NCBI GenBank assembly: GCA_013306675.1
Contig: JABLUY010000003.1
Span: 194,896 to 258,895 of the forward strand
DNA: 64,000 nucleotides
DNA from: Thraustochytrium sp. TN22
Taxonomy: Eukaryota > Sar > Bigyra > Thraustochytrida > Thraustochytriidae
Direction: 5' to 3'
Part shown: one piece after another, positions 10,801 through 22,359 of the stretch
Layout: every line of letters begins with the position of its first letter
Position numbering within the stretch: the first letter of the stretch is position 1
Translations under genes and position numbers: made by a program
Notes under the pieces: model-generated
Database searches by the model: none
Seen by the model: the letters and a program-made list of their open reading frames with translations, nothing else
Told to the model about the DNA's origin: nothing

Positions 10801-13800
10801 CCGTCCTGGCGGTTCCAGCGGCTCCGGAGAGGCGCCCGCTTCCGGTATCCACGGCGGCGAGCTGGCGCGCCGAGGCCGGGCCCCAGGCGCGCGCATCCGC
10901 CAGGGACTGCGAGATCGACGACGGCGGGCCCCGACGCGGGCCACTGGCCTGGCTGGAGCCCGCACGAAAGAGCTCCTTGCGTGGCTTGGCGGCCTCCAAA
11001 AACGCCAGTACGCTCGTGAGCGTCGGACGCTGCAGGAACTTCGACAGGGGCATGTCCACGTCAAAGTCGGCGCGCAGGCGGCTCATGAGCCGCGCCGCCG
11101 ACAACGAGTGGCCGCCCTCCTCGAAGAAGTCCATGCCCGGCGTGATGTCGGCTGGAGCCCGCCCCAGCGCCTCCGCGAAGATGCGCCGCACCGCCTCGGC
11201 GTGGTCCGCGCCCATGCGACGCGAGGACCCGGTTGTGGAAGACGAATCGTGCCGCTTCTCGGAAAAGGTCAGCTTGCGGCCAGAGCTGCGCTGCTGCCGC
11301 GAAGAAACACCCAGCGCGGCCGAGACGCCTTGGCCACTCGACCGGGCGGCCTCCGGCTCCATGTCGCGCAACGCACGGCGATCTACCTTGTGGTTCTGCG
11401 TGAGCGGGAACTTGGGCACGAAGACGATCGAGGTGGGTACCATGAAGGAGGGCAGGTGGCTGCCGAGGAAGCTGCGCAGCTCCTGCGGCGTGGCGCTGGC
11501 GCTGGCGCCGTCTCGCGCCACGACATAGCCAACGAGAAATTTGTCGCGGTCGCGCTCTTTGACGATGACCACGGCGTCCTTGACGCTCGGGTGCTGCATG
11601 AGCTCGGACTCAATCGCCACGAGTTCGATGCGATTGCCGCGGATCTTGACCTGCGTGTCGCGACGACCGAGGAAGTCAAGGTGGCCATCTTGGCGCCATC
11701 GCACGAGGTCGCCGGTGCGGTACATGCGCGGCTCCGTGCCGGGCAGCAGGTGCGCGAGCTCCTTGACGAGTGACTGCGGAACTGGGATGAAGCGCTCGCG
11801 CGACAACTCTTCGAGCTTGAAGTAGCCGCGCGCCAGCTGAATGCCCGCGATGAAGAGCTCGCCGTAGACGCCCGGGGGCACCGGTGTGAGGAACTCGTGG
11901 TCCAGCACGAGGCAGACGACGCCGGAGGCCGGCCGACCGATAGAGGGAGGGTCGCGCATGCCGGACGGCACGGTTGTCATGCTCGCGTTCACCGTTGTCT
12001 CCGTGGGTCCATAGATGTTCACCAAGCGATACGGCGCGCCCTCGCGCGCACCAAAGTGCAAGCGGTCGCCGCCCGTATACAGCACGCGGAGCGCGCTCAG
12101 GTTGTCGCGCGGGTGCGCCGCGTCCTCCTCCAGCACCATCTCGCAGAGCTGGGTGGTCAAAAAGCCCATGGTGACGCGCTGCTCCGCGCACCAGTCCAGG
12201 AGACGTGGCGCCACGACGCCCACATCGGGGTCGGTGACTGGCACGATGCAAGCGCCGACCGCGAGCGTAGGCCAGGTGTCAGCGATGGACGCGTCAAAGG
12301 CCAGGCCCGCACAGGCGAAAACGCGATCCTCGTCGGTCATCTTGTAGTAGTCGATGTGCCAACGGATGTAGTTGATGAGCGAGGCGTGCTCCAGCAGGAC
12401 GCCCTTGGGCTTTCCTGTGGACCCCGAGGTAAAGATGGCATATGCCAGGCGGTTTCCGTTGGCGGGCGCCATCTCGCGCACCCTGGAATCGCTCGCCAGG
12501 GAAATGACGGCGTCCCAGTCGCGGTCGACCACCACCTTGCGGCCCTGAAAATTGGACCCCACCTTTTCTTCGAGCGTCGCCTCGGTGATGACCACCATGG
12601 CCTCGGCGTCCTCGAGCATGCCGCGCACGCGATCCGGCGGGTACTTGGGATCGAGCGGCATGATGGCGCCGCCGGCCTTGAGGATGGCGAGCCACGCCAC
12701 GATGACGTGGGCGGACCGAGTCAGCAGCACGGGTACAAGCGTCTCGGCCCGGACGCCGGCGAAGCGCAAGAAGTTCGCGAGCCGGTTCGAGCGCCGGTCC
12801 AGATCCTCGTACGTCAGCGAGAGCGCTGGCGTCTCCACGCAAATCTTGGAAGGCCGCGTCGCGGCCTGCTGCTCAAAGAGCCCGTGGACCGTGTGTACGG
12901 TCGGCGGGTCCATGGCCGGCCGGGCGAGGTTGAAGTCAATGAGCACGCGCTGACGTTCCTCCGGCGAGGTCAGCCTGAGGTCCGAGAGGTGGGTTTTCTC
13001 CGGATCGCAGGCGGCGACTTGGTCGAACATGTGTCGTAGGCTGGCGGCGAAGCGAGCCATGGACGAGGCCTCGTAAATGTCCGTGTTGTAGTGCAGGGAG
13101 GCGGCGAGCCTGCCGTCCTCGAGGCACATCATGAGCGTAAGGTCGAACTGCGCGTGCTCGTGCGGGCAGGTGAGCGATTCCATGGCCGGCACGCCATCGC
13201 CGAAGTCGAGCTTGACGCCGTCGAACCCGAGCAGCGACTTGGCGAGCCCCGGACGATGCAGATGCGGGCGCTGCATGACAAAGACGATGTTGAAGAGCGG
13301 GTTCTCGCCGCTAGAGCCCGCCGAGGAGCGGCCACCGGCACGCGACTGAGCAAGGTGCTCCGCCAACATCGGATACGGGAGCGCCTGGTTGTCAAGGCCG
13401 CGCAGGAGCACGGCGGCAACGCGGTTCCACAGCTGCACGAGCGTCGGGTCGCCCGAGAGGTCTGCCCGCACGACGATGGGGTTGACAAAGTAGCCGAGGA
13501 GGCGCTCAAACTCCTCGCGCCAGCGGCCGGCCGTAGGCATGCCCGCGCGAACCTGGTTGGTGCCGGCGTAGCCACGGAGCACGGTCGCGAGGCAGGAGAA
13601 GAGAATGACGGTGAGCGTGAAGCCCGTGTTGGTGCAAATGTCCTGCAGACGCTTGCTCGTGGGTTCACTGAGCTCCAGAAGATGCGCGGCGCCGCGGAAG
13701 GACTTGCGTGCTGGGCGCGGGTGGTCCGTGGGCAGCTCCATGAGCCCAGCGCCGACCTCGTCGTCGTCATCGCCCTCATTCTTGGCAGCGCCTCGACTCG

Positions 13801-16129
13801 GCGCCTGCGTCACCTCGCGCGTCCAAAAGTCCAGAAGATCATGCCCGCGTGGGCCTTCCACAAGCCTGCGCTGCATGGTGATAAAGTCTCGGTAGCCAAA
13901 GCTGTCTTGGGTTGCGGCGTGTTTGGAGACGGCCGAGGTCTGCCGGTAGGCATCCATGAGACGATCCAGGAGCAGCACCATGCTCCAGAGGTCTGTGACG
14001 ATGTGATGCACGACGATGAGAAAGATCTGCCCGCCACCCGGCAGGCTCGCGAGACGCACGCGGACAAGAGGGCCTTTGGCCAGGTCAAAGAGCGCGTAGG
14101 ACTCGGCAGACAGCCACGTCTTGATCTCCGGCTCGTCGGCCGGGTCAATCTCCGTCTCGGCGAAGTCTATGGCGGCCTCCGCGGCACTCTCGATGACACG
14201 GTCCACCATGGCGGTGGCACGGCTTGAGGGCAGGTAGCGGGCGCGCAGGGCCTCGTTCTCAGCCGTGACGCGGGACAAAGCGTCGCGCAGGCGGGCCGCG
14301 TCGAGCGTGGCGCCAGGGCGAAGCCTGCAGGAAAAGGGCACGTTGTAAGCCTTGCTGGCCCACTCGTTGGTGCCCTGGCACACGAGCCAGAGTGACTCCT
14401 CGTTGTAGGAGGCGGCTTTGGCGTCCACCTCCACGGCCGGCGCGCCGTCTGTGGGGTTCTCCGCGGAGATCTCTCTGTTCAAGAGAGGAGCGCCGGCGCC
14501 TGCGCCTGCGCTTGCGCCGGCGTTGCGCGGGCGCAGGCCGCCCTTATCGAGCGCAAGGGCGTCTGCAGTGCCGGCGCCTCCGAGCGTGGTGGCGGCCGCA
14601 CGGCAGTAGGCCTCGAGGCGCGGGAATTTGTAGAGCAACGAGACGGGGACGTCGGCGGAAATCAGTCGGCTCATCTGCGCGGTGACGCGGCCGGCGCCGA
14701 GCGAGTCGCCGCCCGCCTCGAAGAAATGCAGGTTGCGCGGGCTCTCCTCGGGCGAGATGCCGATCGCCTCGCAAAAGGCAATCCACATATGGTCGACGAG
14801 CGCGTTGGTCTTGGCGTGGTTCTCCACGGCGCCGTGCACCTTGCTGCGCGGAGCAGCATTGGCGCCAGCGCTGGCGGGCGTGGCGGTGCCGGTCTTGGCG
14901 CCGCCACCGCCAGCCGCAAAGGGCGGCGGCGGGAGCTTCTGGCGGTCGACCTTGTGGTTTGGCGTGAGGTCGAACTTGGGCACCTCCATGAAAGCAGAAG
15001 GTATCATGAACTGTGGCAGGTCCGCGGCGAGTGAGTCGCGAATGCGGTTGGCGAGAGCGCGGCCGTCAGCTTCGGCTTCGGCTTCGGCGTCAGCGTCAGA
15101 TTTGGGGCTGTCTGTGACGGCGTCGTCGCGGGCGGCTGTGCATGCTTCGGTGCGGATGAAGTAGGCGACAAGTCGCTTGGAGCCGGAAGCGTCCTCGCAG
15201 GCGATGACAAGGGCCTCCTTGACGCCCTCGCAGTCGCGCATGCGGGACTCGATGGCGGAAAGCTCAACACGATTGCCGCGGATCTTGACCTGCGTGTCAA
15301 TGCGACCAAAAAAGTCGATCGAACCGTCTGGCAGCCAGCGGCAGAGGTCGCCGGTGCGGTACATGCGTTTGGAGCCCAAGTCGAACGGGTTTGCGAGGAA
15401 GCGTTCCTGCGTGAGTTCCTCGAGGTTGAGGTAACCGCGCGCGAGCTGGATACCGGAGAGGAAGAGCTCGCCGTAAACACCCACAGGCACCGGCGTGAGG
15501 GACTCGGGCTCAAGGATGAAGCACTGCATGTTGGGCGCTGGCGAGCCGATGGTGGGCGGTACGCGTAGACCCTCAGGGACCGGGCCCATGGTGGCGTTGA
15601 CCGTGCACTCGGTGGGGCCGTAGATATTGACGAGTTTGTAGGGCGCGCCGCGTCGCGGGCCCATGTGCAGGCGGTCGCCGCCGGTGTAGACGAGACGCAG
15701 CGAGGTGAGGTCATCGCGCGGGTGTGCAGCGTCCTCCTCGAGCAGCATCTCGCAAATTTGCGTCGTGAGGAAGCCCATGGTGGCGCGCTCGCGCACGATC
15801 CAGTCGACCAGGCGCGGCGGGACAACCGCGACGTCTGGGTCGACGATGGGTAGCAGGCAGGCGCCCTTGGCGAGCGTGGGCCAGGTATCAGCGATGGAGG
15901 CGTCAAAGGCAAGGCCGGCACAGGCGAAGACGCGGTCCTCTTCGGACATCTCGTAGTACTCCATGTGCCAGCAGATGTAGTTGCAGAGAGCGCCGTGCTC
16001 GAGCATGACGCCCTTGGGGCGGCCCGTCGAGCCGCTCGTATAAATAACGTAGGCAAGCCGCGCCAGGCGAGCTGCGCGCGCGTCGGTGTCCGAGGCTGCC
16101 GGGGCCTGGTATGGCGGACTGGAAGTCGC

Positions 16130-16160
<31 letters not shown>

Positions 16161-18166
16161 TGCGGGCTGCCGAGGCCGATGGCGCGGTCCCAGTCGCGGT
16201 CCGTGAGGATGAGACGAACGTCGGGACAGTCATCGAAGCTGGACTCGAGCGCCGACTCGGTGACAACGATGGAGGCGCCGGCGTCCTCGAGCATGATGCG
16301 CAGACGTCCGGGCGGGTACTTTGTGTCCGCCGGCATGATGGCGGCGCCAGACTTGAGCACGGCGAGCCAGGCGATGGTGAGCATAGTGCCGCGATTCAAA
16401 AATACCATGACGGGCGTCTCGGCGGCGACGCCGACGAGCTGCAAAAAGTTGGCGAGCTGGTTTGCGCGCGTGTCGAGCTCGCGGTACGTAAGGCTCTGGC
16501 GGCCGCCGTGCACGGAGACAGCGACGGCGTTTGGCGTGCGGTGCGCGGCGCGCTCCACGAGTTCGTGCACAAAGAGGCCGGAGAGGTCTGGGCGGAGCGC
16601 TTGGGTGGTCTCGTTGAACTTGCGCATGACGAGGTCCTCCTCGGCCGGCGGCATGAGGCGCAGGTCCGAGGTCCGGGCCGTGTCGAAGCGATCTACAAGG
16701 TCTGCGAGCAGCGTCTGCAGGTGCACACCCATGCGGGCGACGGTGGCAGCCGAGAGCACGCGCGAGTTGTAGTGGAAGGCGATGCGAAAGACAGGCGAGG
16801 TGGTGCCGACGATGCGCAGGTGGTCGTCGCCGCGTTCGACGACGGAGCGCAATGGGATGGGCAGCAGGCGCACGCCGCCGAGCAGCAGTGGTTTGGAGCG
16901 TTGCGCGGCCTGGAAGGACGATGCGTTGAGCGAGGCCTGGTGTGAGGGTGCAGCGGAGCGCTCCGAGGCGAGGTCGCTGAAGTCATCGGGATCGTCCGCG
17001 TGGTGTGCGCGTGTGTCGTCATCGCCGGCGCTGGCGTCTCCCGAGGCCGGCGCGCGCTCGAGTCCGAGGAGGAAGCGCATGATGCGCGTGCTGATGAGCG
17101 GGAGGCCAAAGTTCTCCACAATGTTTTCGTAGACCTCGAAGCCGGCCCGGAAGAGCGGCTCGCCGGCGGCGCCGACAGCGCGTGCCACCTCGGCGAGCGG
17201 GACGTCGGCGTTGGCCTCGGCGTCCGCCAGGCCGGCGGCGATCCGTGCGGCAAAGTCGCGCACCGAGGGGTGGTCGGCGCTCCGCACACGGAGTGGAACC
17301 CAGGTTTCGAAGGCGCCAACGAGATTCTTGAGCTCGACGTGCTGGGTGCGGCCCGAGACGTTGCAGCCCAGGATAATGTCGTCCGCGGCGGCGTACTTGG
17401 CGAGCAGCGCGTGGAAGGCCGCCAGCACCAGCACGCGCAGGGAGAGGTGCTCGCGCACGGCGAGCGAGCGCAGGCGGTCGGCGAGGTCGCTGGGAACGTG
17501 GACGGCGCTGTGTGCCGCGACGTCCTTGTTCACGCGGCCACTGGGCACGGTTTGCGGCTCGGGCGGCAGCTCGAGCTTGGGCAGCGGGCCGGCGAGCTGG
17601 TGTTGCCAAAACGCCAGCTGCGTGTCGTCGCCCGAGGCCTTGGCTGCGGCGCGCTGGTCCTGGCGCCAGGCGCAGTAGTCCTCGTACTGCACCTCGAGTG
17701 GCGGCAGCGCAAGCGCCGGGCCGGACTCGTAGAGCAGCTTGATGTCAGAGATGAGCAAGCAGAAGGACGGCGGGTCGATGCGCTCACGGCGCGCCACGAG
17801 CACGAGGATGTCCTTGCCGGGGAAGCAGCGCACGAGTCGTACAACGAGCGTGCGTTTGCTTCGCGCGTCAGAGAGGTCCACGGGTGCCAGCGCCTCCTCG
17901 GCAATGGCCGCGTCACTCTTGCCCTCGGTCTGCAGCTCCACGAGCACGGCGAAGTCAAGCGTGCCGGTCTCGGCCAGCAGCGCCTGGCGCTCGCACGCGC
18001 GAACCACGCTGGCCTCCACAGCCTCGGCGTCCAGGCTGCCGCCCACGCTCGTGGCCGCGAACTGCACCACGGCGCCGCGCGCGGGCGCCGCGGGGGGCGC
18101 CCTCTGCGCCTCGCCGGCGCGGGCCGCGCCGCCCGCCGTCACCACCATGTCCACGGCCGCCTCCAT
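4805..18166 (-). CDS. Trimodular nonribosomal peptide synthetase with terminal thioester reductase
   Basis: Builds a short peptide on carrier domains and releases it by NAD(P)H-dependent reduction. The 4453-residue frame is uninterrupted. Approximate order: C1 20-480 (start lost, active-site HHxxxDG replaced by LLISDIK); A1 560-1070 (YTSGSTGRPKG near 710); T1 with GGDSL near 1153; C2 1255-1690 (HHIVTD near 1385); A2 1740-2265; T2 GGHSL near 2352; Ser-rich linker 2390-2620; C3 2620-3060 (HHIAMDGWS); A3 3120-3690; T3 GGHSL near 3745; reductase 3855-4450 with TGCTGFLG and YAQTK, split by a Gln/His-rich insert near 4200-4360. Hand-aligned pocket codes are DAAFVTIVNK, DAAFLTIVNK and DPLLVGHIMK. 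I chose the ATG in GCCGCCATGGAGG; the frame extends upstream only through GTG. No thioesterase, epimerase or methyltransferase is visible. Architecture is certain; substrates and product are not. Confidence 0.93.
5400..5520. repeat. CAG/CTG-type trinucleotide tract inside the reductase
   Basis: An impure GCT/GTT run encodes the Gln/His-rich insert on the minus strand. It separates the Rossmann and YxxxK part of the reductase from its closing segment (NALHPLLPMF ... NGFLAPPA), which is still recognisable after the insert. Confidence 0.8.
16128..16163. repeat. CGG trinucleotide run encoding poly-Pro in A1
   Basis: A run of GGC triplets encodes about ten prolines on the minus strand. It lies just before the ATP-binding YTSGSTG motif of the first adenylation domain, in a loop that tolerates insertions. 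Confidence 0.8.
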
Positions 18167-19490
18167 GGCGGCTGCGGGGCCTGCGCCGGCCGGCCTTGCG
18201 CCGCCGGACGCGCGGCGCCGCCGCCAAGCGCCGCCGCCCCGCGCGCCGCGCCGCCCTGGCCGCGCGACTCCGGCAGCCGGCTTTGAATTCGAAAATCCGC
18301 CTTCGCGCTCGCCTTGCGTCAGCTCCACGAGCCCCGCCGCTGTGGAGAGGAAGGAAGCCGGGCGTCGTCTCGTTCAAATCCGGGTCCTGCCTGCGGTCGC
18401 GTCAGGTCATCAACTACAATCAATCAAACCCAGATCATGATCCGCATCCAGCTCAGGCTCAGGCTCAGGCCGGCTGGGAATGCGTAGGGCGGGCCATTCA
18501 TGGCCAGAACACGGGGCCGGCCGGCCGGGCGAGCTTCGACGCCGAGACGAGACGGGACGCGAGCTGAGGATGAAATCAAGACCTGGCGGGCTGGGCCTCG
18601 CCGTGGCTGCAGCGCGCCACGGTCGGAGCGCGCGACGAGGGTGGCGGCCGGGTCGGCGTCGTCGCTTGTGGCTGTGCGCACGGAGGAAGCATGTGACGCC
18701 AGCGAGGGGCACGAGCAGCAGCCGCTAGCAGCAGACAAGGCAGCCAGCGCCCAGTGCGTGGTGATGGCGTGCGTGATGCACTGCTCAGCCTGAGCTCAGG
18801 CTAAACAGAACTTCAAGTTGAGTGTGACTGGCCAGTGGTGGTTGACGAACCAAGACGCGTGCAAGTCCTTGTCCGAGTTTCCCTGGCCGCAGTGGTACTA
18901 GTACCGCACACCGCAAGAAGCAGCCAGCTGTGACGATACTGCAGTGCGCGCATCGCACGAAGATGAACTCCAAGTCGGCGCAGTAGCAGCCAGCAGCACC
19001 GGCCGAGCCTCCTCAGGCTGTGCCAGTTCGCTCACATCATCGGTCCACGCCTCGGTCAAATGCGCCGACTTGGGCGGCGGACTCGGCCTCGGGCGCCGGC
19101 CCGGACGAGCGAACCCCTGACTCCCGACTCGAGCCGCTTCGAGCCACCAGCCAGCAAGGCCTCTGTGCCCTTGCTCTTCGCCGCGGCCGCGATCACCTCC
19201 GCGATCGCCAGTGGTCGCCGCGATCGCCGCCGCGATCGCCCACCTCGTACCTGAGGCGCGAGGGCAGCTCGAGCTCGGCGGCGGCACTGCGGCAGTGCTC
19301 GAGCACCGCGGCCACCCACTACAGCCCGAGCTGCTTAGTACTTCGAAGTCCAAGGTGGAGCGCCGGCTCGTGCAGCGGCAGAGCGGAAACAGGCGCGCGG
19401 GTCGGGGGCGCGCGACGCGGCGCGGCGCGGCGCGGGCGGGCGGGCGCGCGGCGCGGCGTGCGGGCAGCGCCGGGTCGGCAGGGAGAAAGG
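18167..19490. other. Divergent intergenic region between synthetase and TANGO2
   Basis: Must hold the promoters of both the synthetase (minus) and TANGO2 (plus). Visible items are a CTCAGG triplet repeat near 18450-18470 and generally GC-rich sequence. I see no convincing TATA box, gene or RNA. Confidence 0.5.
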
Positions 19491-20432
19491 ATGTGCATCG
19501 CGTTCGTGTACGTGGGGGACGGGACGTCGCCGTACAAGTTCATCATCGGCGCGAACCGCGACGAGTTCCTGTCGCGCGCGTGCAAGCCGGCGCACTCATG
19601 GGTGGAGCACAAGCACGATGGGCACGAGTTCACCTTCGCGGGCCAGGACCTGACGGCGATGGGCACGTGGCTGGGGCTCCGCGCGCAGGTGCTGCGCAAG
19701 CCGGTGGACCAGGCGTTGGTGGGGCCGCAGCCCAAGCCGGGCGACTCGCGCGCTGGGCTGCGGTTCGGACTCATCACGAACGTGCGTGAGAAGCCGGACC
19801 CGAAGAACGCAGCGCGGCCTTCGCGCGGCGACTTGATTTTGAGCTTTTTGAGCGGGCGGAGCAAGGCGAATGCGCGCGCCAAGTGCGAGGAGATCGCAGC
19901 GCACAGCCAAGAGTACGCCGGCTTCAACCTGCTGCTGGCGGACCCGGAGGGCATGTACTTTGTGACGAACCGCGGCGCGGCGTCTGGCAAGGCTGTGCGG
20001 CTGGCCCCGGGCGTGCACGGCGTTTCGAACGGCACGCTCGACGACGACTGGCCCAAAGTCGTGGACGGCAAGCGGCGGTTTGCAGTGGCCGTCGAGCGGC
20101 ACCTGAACACGGGCGGCCGCCAGGCTGTGAGCGGCGAGGGGCTGCTCATCGATGCCATCCTGGCCATCATGAACGACCCAACGCCCAAGGCCTCGCCGCC
20201 GCAGACGCCGGGGTTCACGCCGCAGGCGGCGCACAGCCTGTCGAGTATCTTCGTGCCGCAGTTCTGCCTTTCGTCGACGCCGGGCTCGGACTATGGCACG
20301 CGCAGCACCGCGGTCATCTTGGTGCGCGAGGACGGTTCCGTGACGTTTAGCGAAAAGTATGCGCCGCGCGACCAGCGCGAGCCATGGATCGCCGAGCGGC
20401 ACGAGCTCATCTTCAACCCGGACCTTGACTGA
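19491..20432 (+). CDS. TANGO2: TANGO2 family protein (NRDE/DUF833)
   Basis: TANGO2 proteins act in Golgi/ER organisation and mitochondrial lipid or haem handling; the biochemical reaction is not settled. The 313-residue product starts MCIAFVYV and carries the defining ANRDEF near residue 20, followed by the family pattern DLTAMGTWLGL, FGLITNVRE, SRGDLI, YAGFNLLL, VSNGTLDDDWPKV and, near the end, YGTRSTAVILV. Length is slightly above the usual 270-280 because of internal loops. The frame is open 157 codons further upstream, but that stretch has only composition-type residues, so I took the ATG after GAGAAAGG, which gives the conserved MCI start. Confidence 0.92.
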   Translation: MCIAFVYVGDGTSPYKFIIGANRDEFLSRACKPAHSWVEHKHDGHEFTFAGQDLTAMGTWLGLRAQVLRKPVDQALVGPQPKPGDSRAGLRFGLITNVREKPDPKNAARPSRGDLILSFLSGRSKANARAKCEEIAAHSQEYAGFNLLLADPEGMYFVTNRGAASGKAVRLAPGVHGVSNGTLDDDWPKVVDGKRRFAVAVERHLNTGGRQAVSGEGLLIDAILAIMNDPTPKASPPQTPGFTPQAAHSLSSIFVPQFCLSSTPGSDYGTRSTAVILVREDGSVTFSEKYAPRDQREPWIAERHELIFNPDLD

Positions 20433-20817
20433 CTGTGAGGATGCGAGGCGCGCGTTTGTGAGTCAGCGAGGGGAGTGATTTTCGTAGAGAAGTCGTAGAG
20501 AAGTCCGAGTCGGTCAGGGATCGGCTGTGCCAGAGTTAGCTATCTAACGTTATCTATCGGTGGTGAACAGTATTGGTGTGGCAGGATGTTGGCCAAGGGC
20601 TTGCTTGCAATGCGAAACGAAGTGAGGTGGGCAGCAAGCTGGTGCGCTCGATGAGCCAGTGGGTGAGGCCATGAATCAGGCGGTCGTTCGGTCGGTTGTT
20701 CGTTCGGTCGGCGAGTCAGTCAGTCAGTCGGTCGGTCGGGTGCAAGCCTGGCGACCGCTGCACCACCGGCCGGCGCGCAATAGGGCGTAGTCGTCAATAA
20801 GTCAGTGAGCCAGCCGG
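20433..20817. other. Convergent 3' spacer with GTCG/GTCA repeats
   Basis: Separates the 3' ends of TANGO2 and the AAAP transporter. Tetranucleotide repeats (GTCGGTCGGT and CAGTCAGTCAGTC types) occupy about 20685-20745. TAGCTATCTAACGTTATCTATC at 20537 onwards is locally AT-rich. No gene seen. Confidence 0.5.
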
Positions 20818-22359
20818 TCAGACCTGGCCAAACTTGGAGAGGAGCTCCTGGCCAGCGTTGAGCGTGCCGACGACGCCGAGAACGGAACCGACCACAATGA
20901 TGAAGGTGTCGACGGCGACCATCGTGAACGACATGCGCGTGGAGCAGAGCACGATGTGGAAATAGGCGGGCATGATGAGTGCCAGAAGCGCGCAGGCGCC
21001 GGCGCCAACGAGCGAGATGAAGTCGCCAAAGTTGGGAATGACGACCGCGATGAGGACGGCCCCGAAGACGACGACGATGCGCGCGACGCTCTTGACAAAG
21101 TGAGGCTGCGACACCATGAGCGAGGAGTTCTCAATGATGGTGTAGACCGGGAGCATCATGAGCGGAAAGGTGAAGAAGAGCCCGGTGGAGAGCGCGAGCT
21201 TGACGACCTTGGTGGGCACGCCGTCGCCGAGGTTGAGTGTGATGATCTCCTTGGTCTCGGGGCCGTAGGCCACGTAGCCGAGGGAGCCGAAGGCGATGTA
21301 AACCATCGTGACGAGCGCCATGGTCTTGCCCAGAACAGAACGGAAATTGGGCTTGTTCTGCATGGACTCCTGGATGTTGAGGATCACGCCGACGCCCTCG
21401 TAGCAGTAGATGGCGACGCCGAAAAAGTAAGGTAGATTGAGTAGCGTGGCGCCAAAGACGATGTCCCGCAGCGGCGCGTCCTCCTCGAGCTCGTGCTCGC
21501 GAAAGACCTCGACGTCGAAGGAGATGACGACCAGCATGCCCACGATGTTGGCGACGTCGGCCAGCAACGCAAAGGGTGAGAGGTTCTTGATGTGGCGGAA
21601 CAGCGCGAGCAAGGAGAGGCCTGGGATGGTGAGCAGGATGATGTTGGTGTTGCTGAGCGAAGGCAGGACGGTGTGCATATTCTCGCCAATGAAGAGGATG
21701 TAGGCGCAGCAGAAGGCGACCTGCGTGAGCACGAGCAGGCCGTCGGTGATGGCGGACCCGCGCGGGCCCAGCACGCCGAAAGCGATGTCGCCGTAGCCGC
21801 GAATGAGCTTGTCCTGGCGCTGCAGCTCGATCTTGCAATCCACCAGAATCATCATGGCATACGTGGACATGGTGCCCACAAAGAAGAGCACGACAATGGA
21901 CCCGAGAAGGCCGGTCTTCATGAAGGCGTACGGTAGGCCCAGCACGCCGGCGCCCACGAACGAGATGAACATGTGCGCGGCCGTGGACTGGTCCGAGTTG
22001 AGCAAGGCGCCGCCGGCTTCCTCCCGCGGCGACCGCGCGCCCTTGCGCGAGCCGTCGCCGGCAAAGCTGGCCTCCTCGTCGTCAATGTCCTCGTCGATGT
22101 CGCTTCCGCTGCCATCGCTTCTGGAACTGCTCGGCCGGATGGGTCCGAGCTCAATATCGCCGTCGTCGCTGCGCTTCTCGTAGGAGGTCGCCTCCCCGCT
22201 TGCAAGTCGGGCTCTGCGGCTGTTGCTGCTGTTGTTCCGGTTGTTGGCCGCGAAGCCGGCGTCGGACGAGTCGGCGTGTGCCAGGCTGTGCTTCTTGCGC
22301 GCCGAGGCGGCCTCGACGCGGCGCACGTCGTCTTCCGCCTCCTCGCGTAGGCCTAGCAT
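20818..22359 (-). CDS. AAAP-family amino acid transporter (AVT/SLC36-like)
   Basis: Proton-coupled or vacuolar amino-acid carrier of the amino acid/auxin permease superfamily. The 513-residue product has a hydrophilic, acidic N-terminal tail of about 115 residues rich in Ser/Asp/Arg. About 11 membrane segments follow. The first carries the family signature FISFVGAGVLGLPYAF, and later segments include YEGVGVILNIQESM, the TM6 region that is well conserved in SLC36 and AVT3-type carriers. Inference: the long acidic tail and overall pattern fit an organelle-membrane (vacuole/lysosome) carrier better than a plasma-membrane one, but no sorting motif was verified. It lies tail to tail with TANGO2. 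A TAGC-rich tract lies about 120 bases upstream of the ATG. Confidence 0.88.
   Translation of the reverse strand: MLGLREEAEDDVRRVEAASARKKHSLAHADSSDAGFAANNRNNSSNSRRARLASGEATSYEKRSDDGDIELGPIRPSSSRSDGSGSDIDEDIDDEEASFAGDGSRKGARSPREEAGGALLNSDQSTAAHMFISFVGAGVLGLPYAFMKTGLLGSIVVLFFVGTMSTYAMMILVDCKIELQRQDKLIRGYGDIAFGVLGPRGSAITDGLLVLTQVAFCCAYILFIGENMHTVLPSLSNTNIILLTIPGLSLLALFRHIKNLSPFALLADVANIVGMLVVISFDVEVFREHELEEDAPLRDIVFGATLLNLPYFFGVAIYCYEGVGVILNIQESMQNKPNFRSVLGKTMALVTMVYIAFGSLGYVAYGPETKEIITLNLGDGVPTKVVKLALSTGLFFTFPLMMLPVYTIIENSSLMVSQPHFVKSVARIVVVFGAVLIAVVIPNFGDFISLVGAGACALLALIMPAYFHIVLCSTRMSFTMVAVDTFIIVVGSVLGVVGTLNAGQELLSKFGQV

Noticed and set aside
10607-11773. 388-codon and other long plus-strand frames within the synthetase
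   Set aside because: Codon-position GC bias opens the complementary frames; the translations are Arg/Gly/His-rich and lack domains.
18167-18328. Upstream extension of the synthetase to 18328
   Set aside because: That start is GTG and the added residues are Arg/Gly/Ala-rich; the ATG in GCCGCCATGGAGG is better.
18370-18392. GTTCAAATCC resembling a tRNA T-loop
   Set aside because: The flanking bases do not form a T stem and no acceptor or anticodon arm fits.
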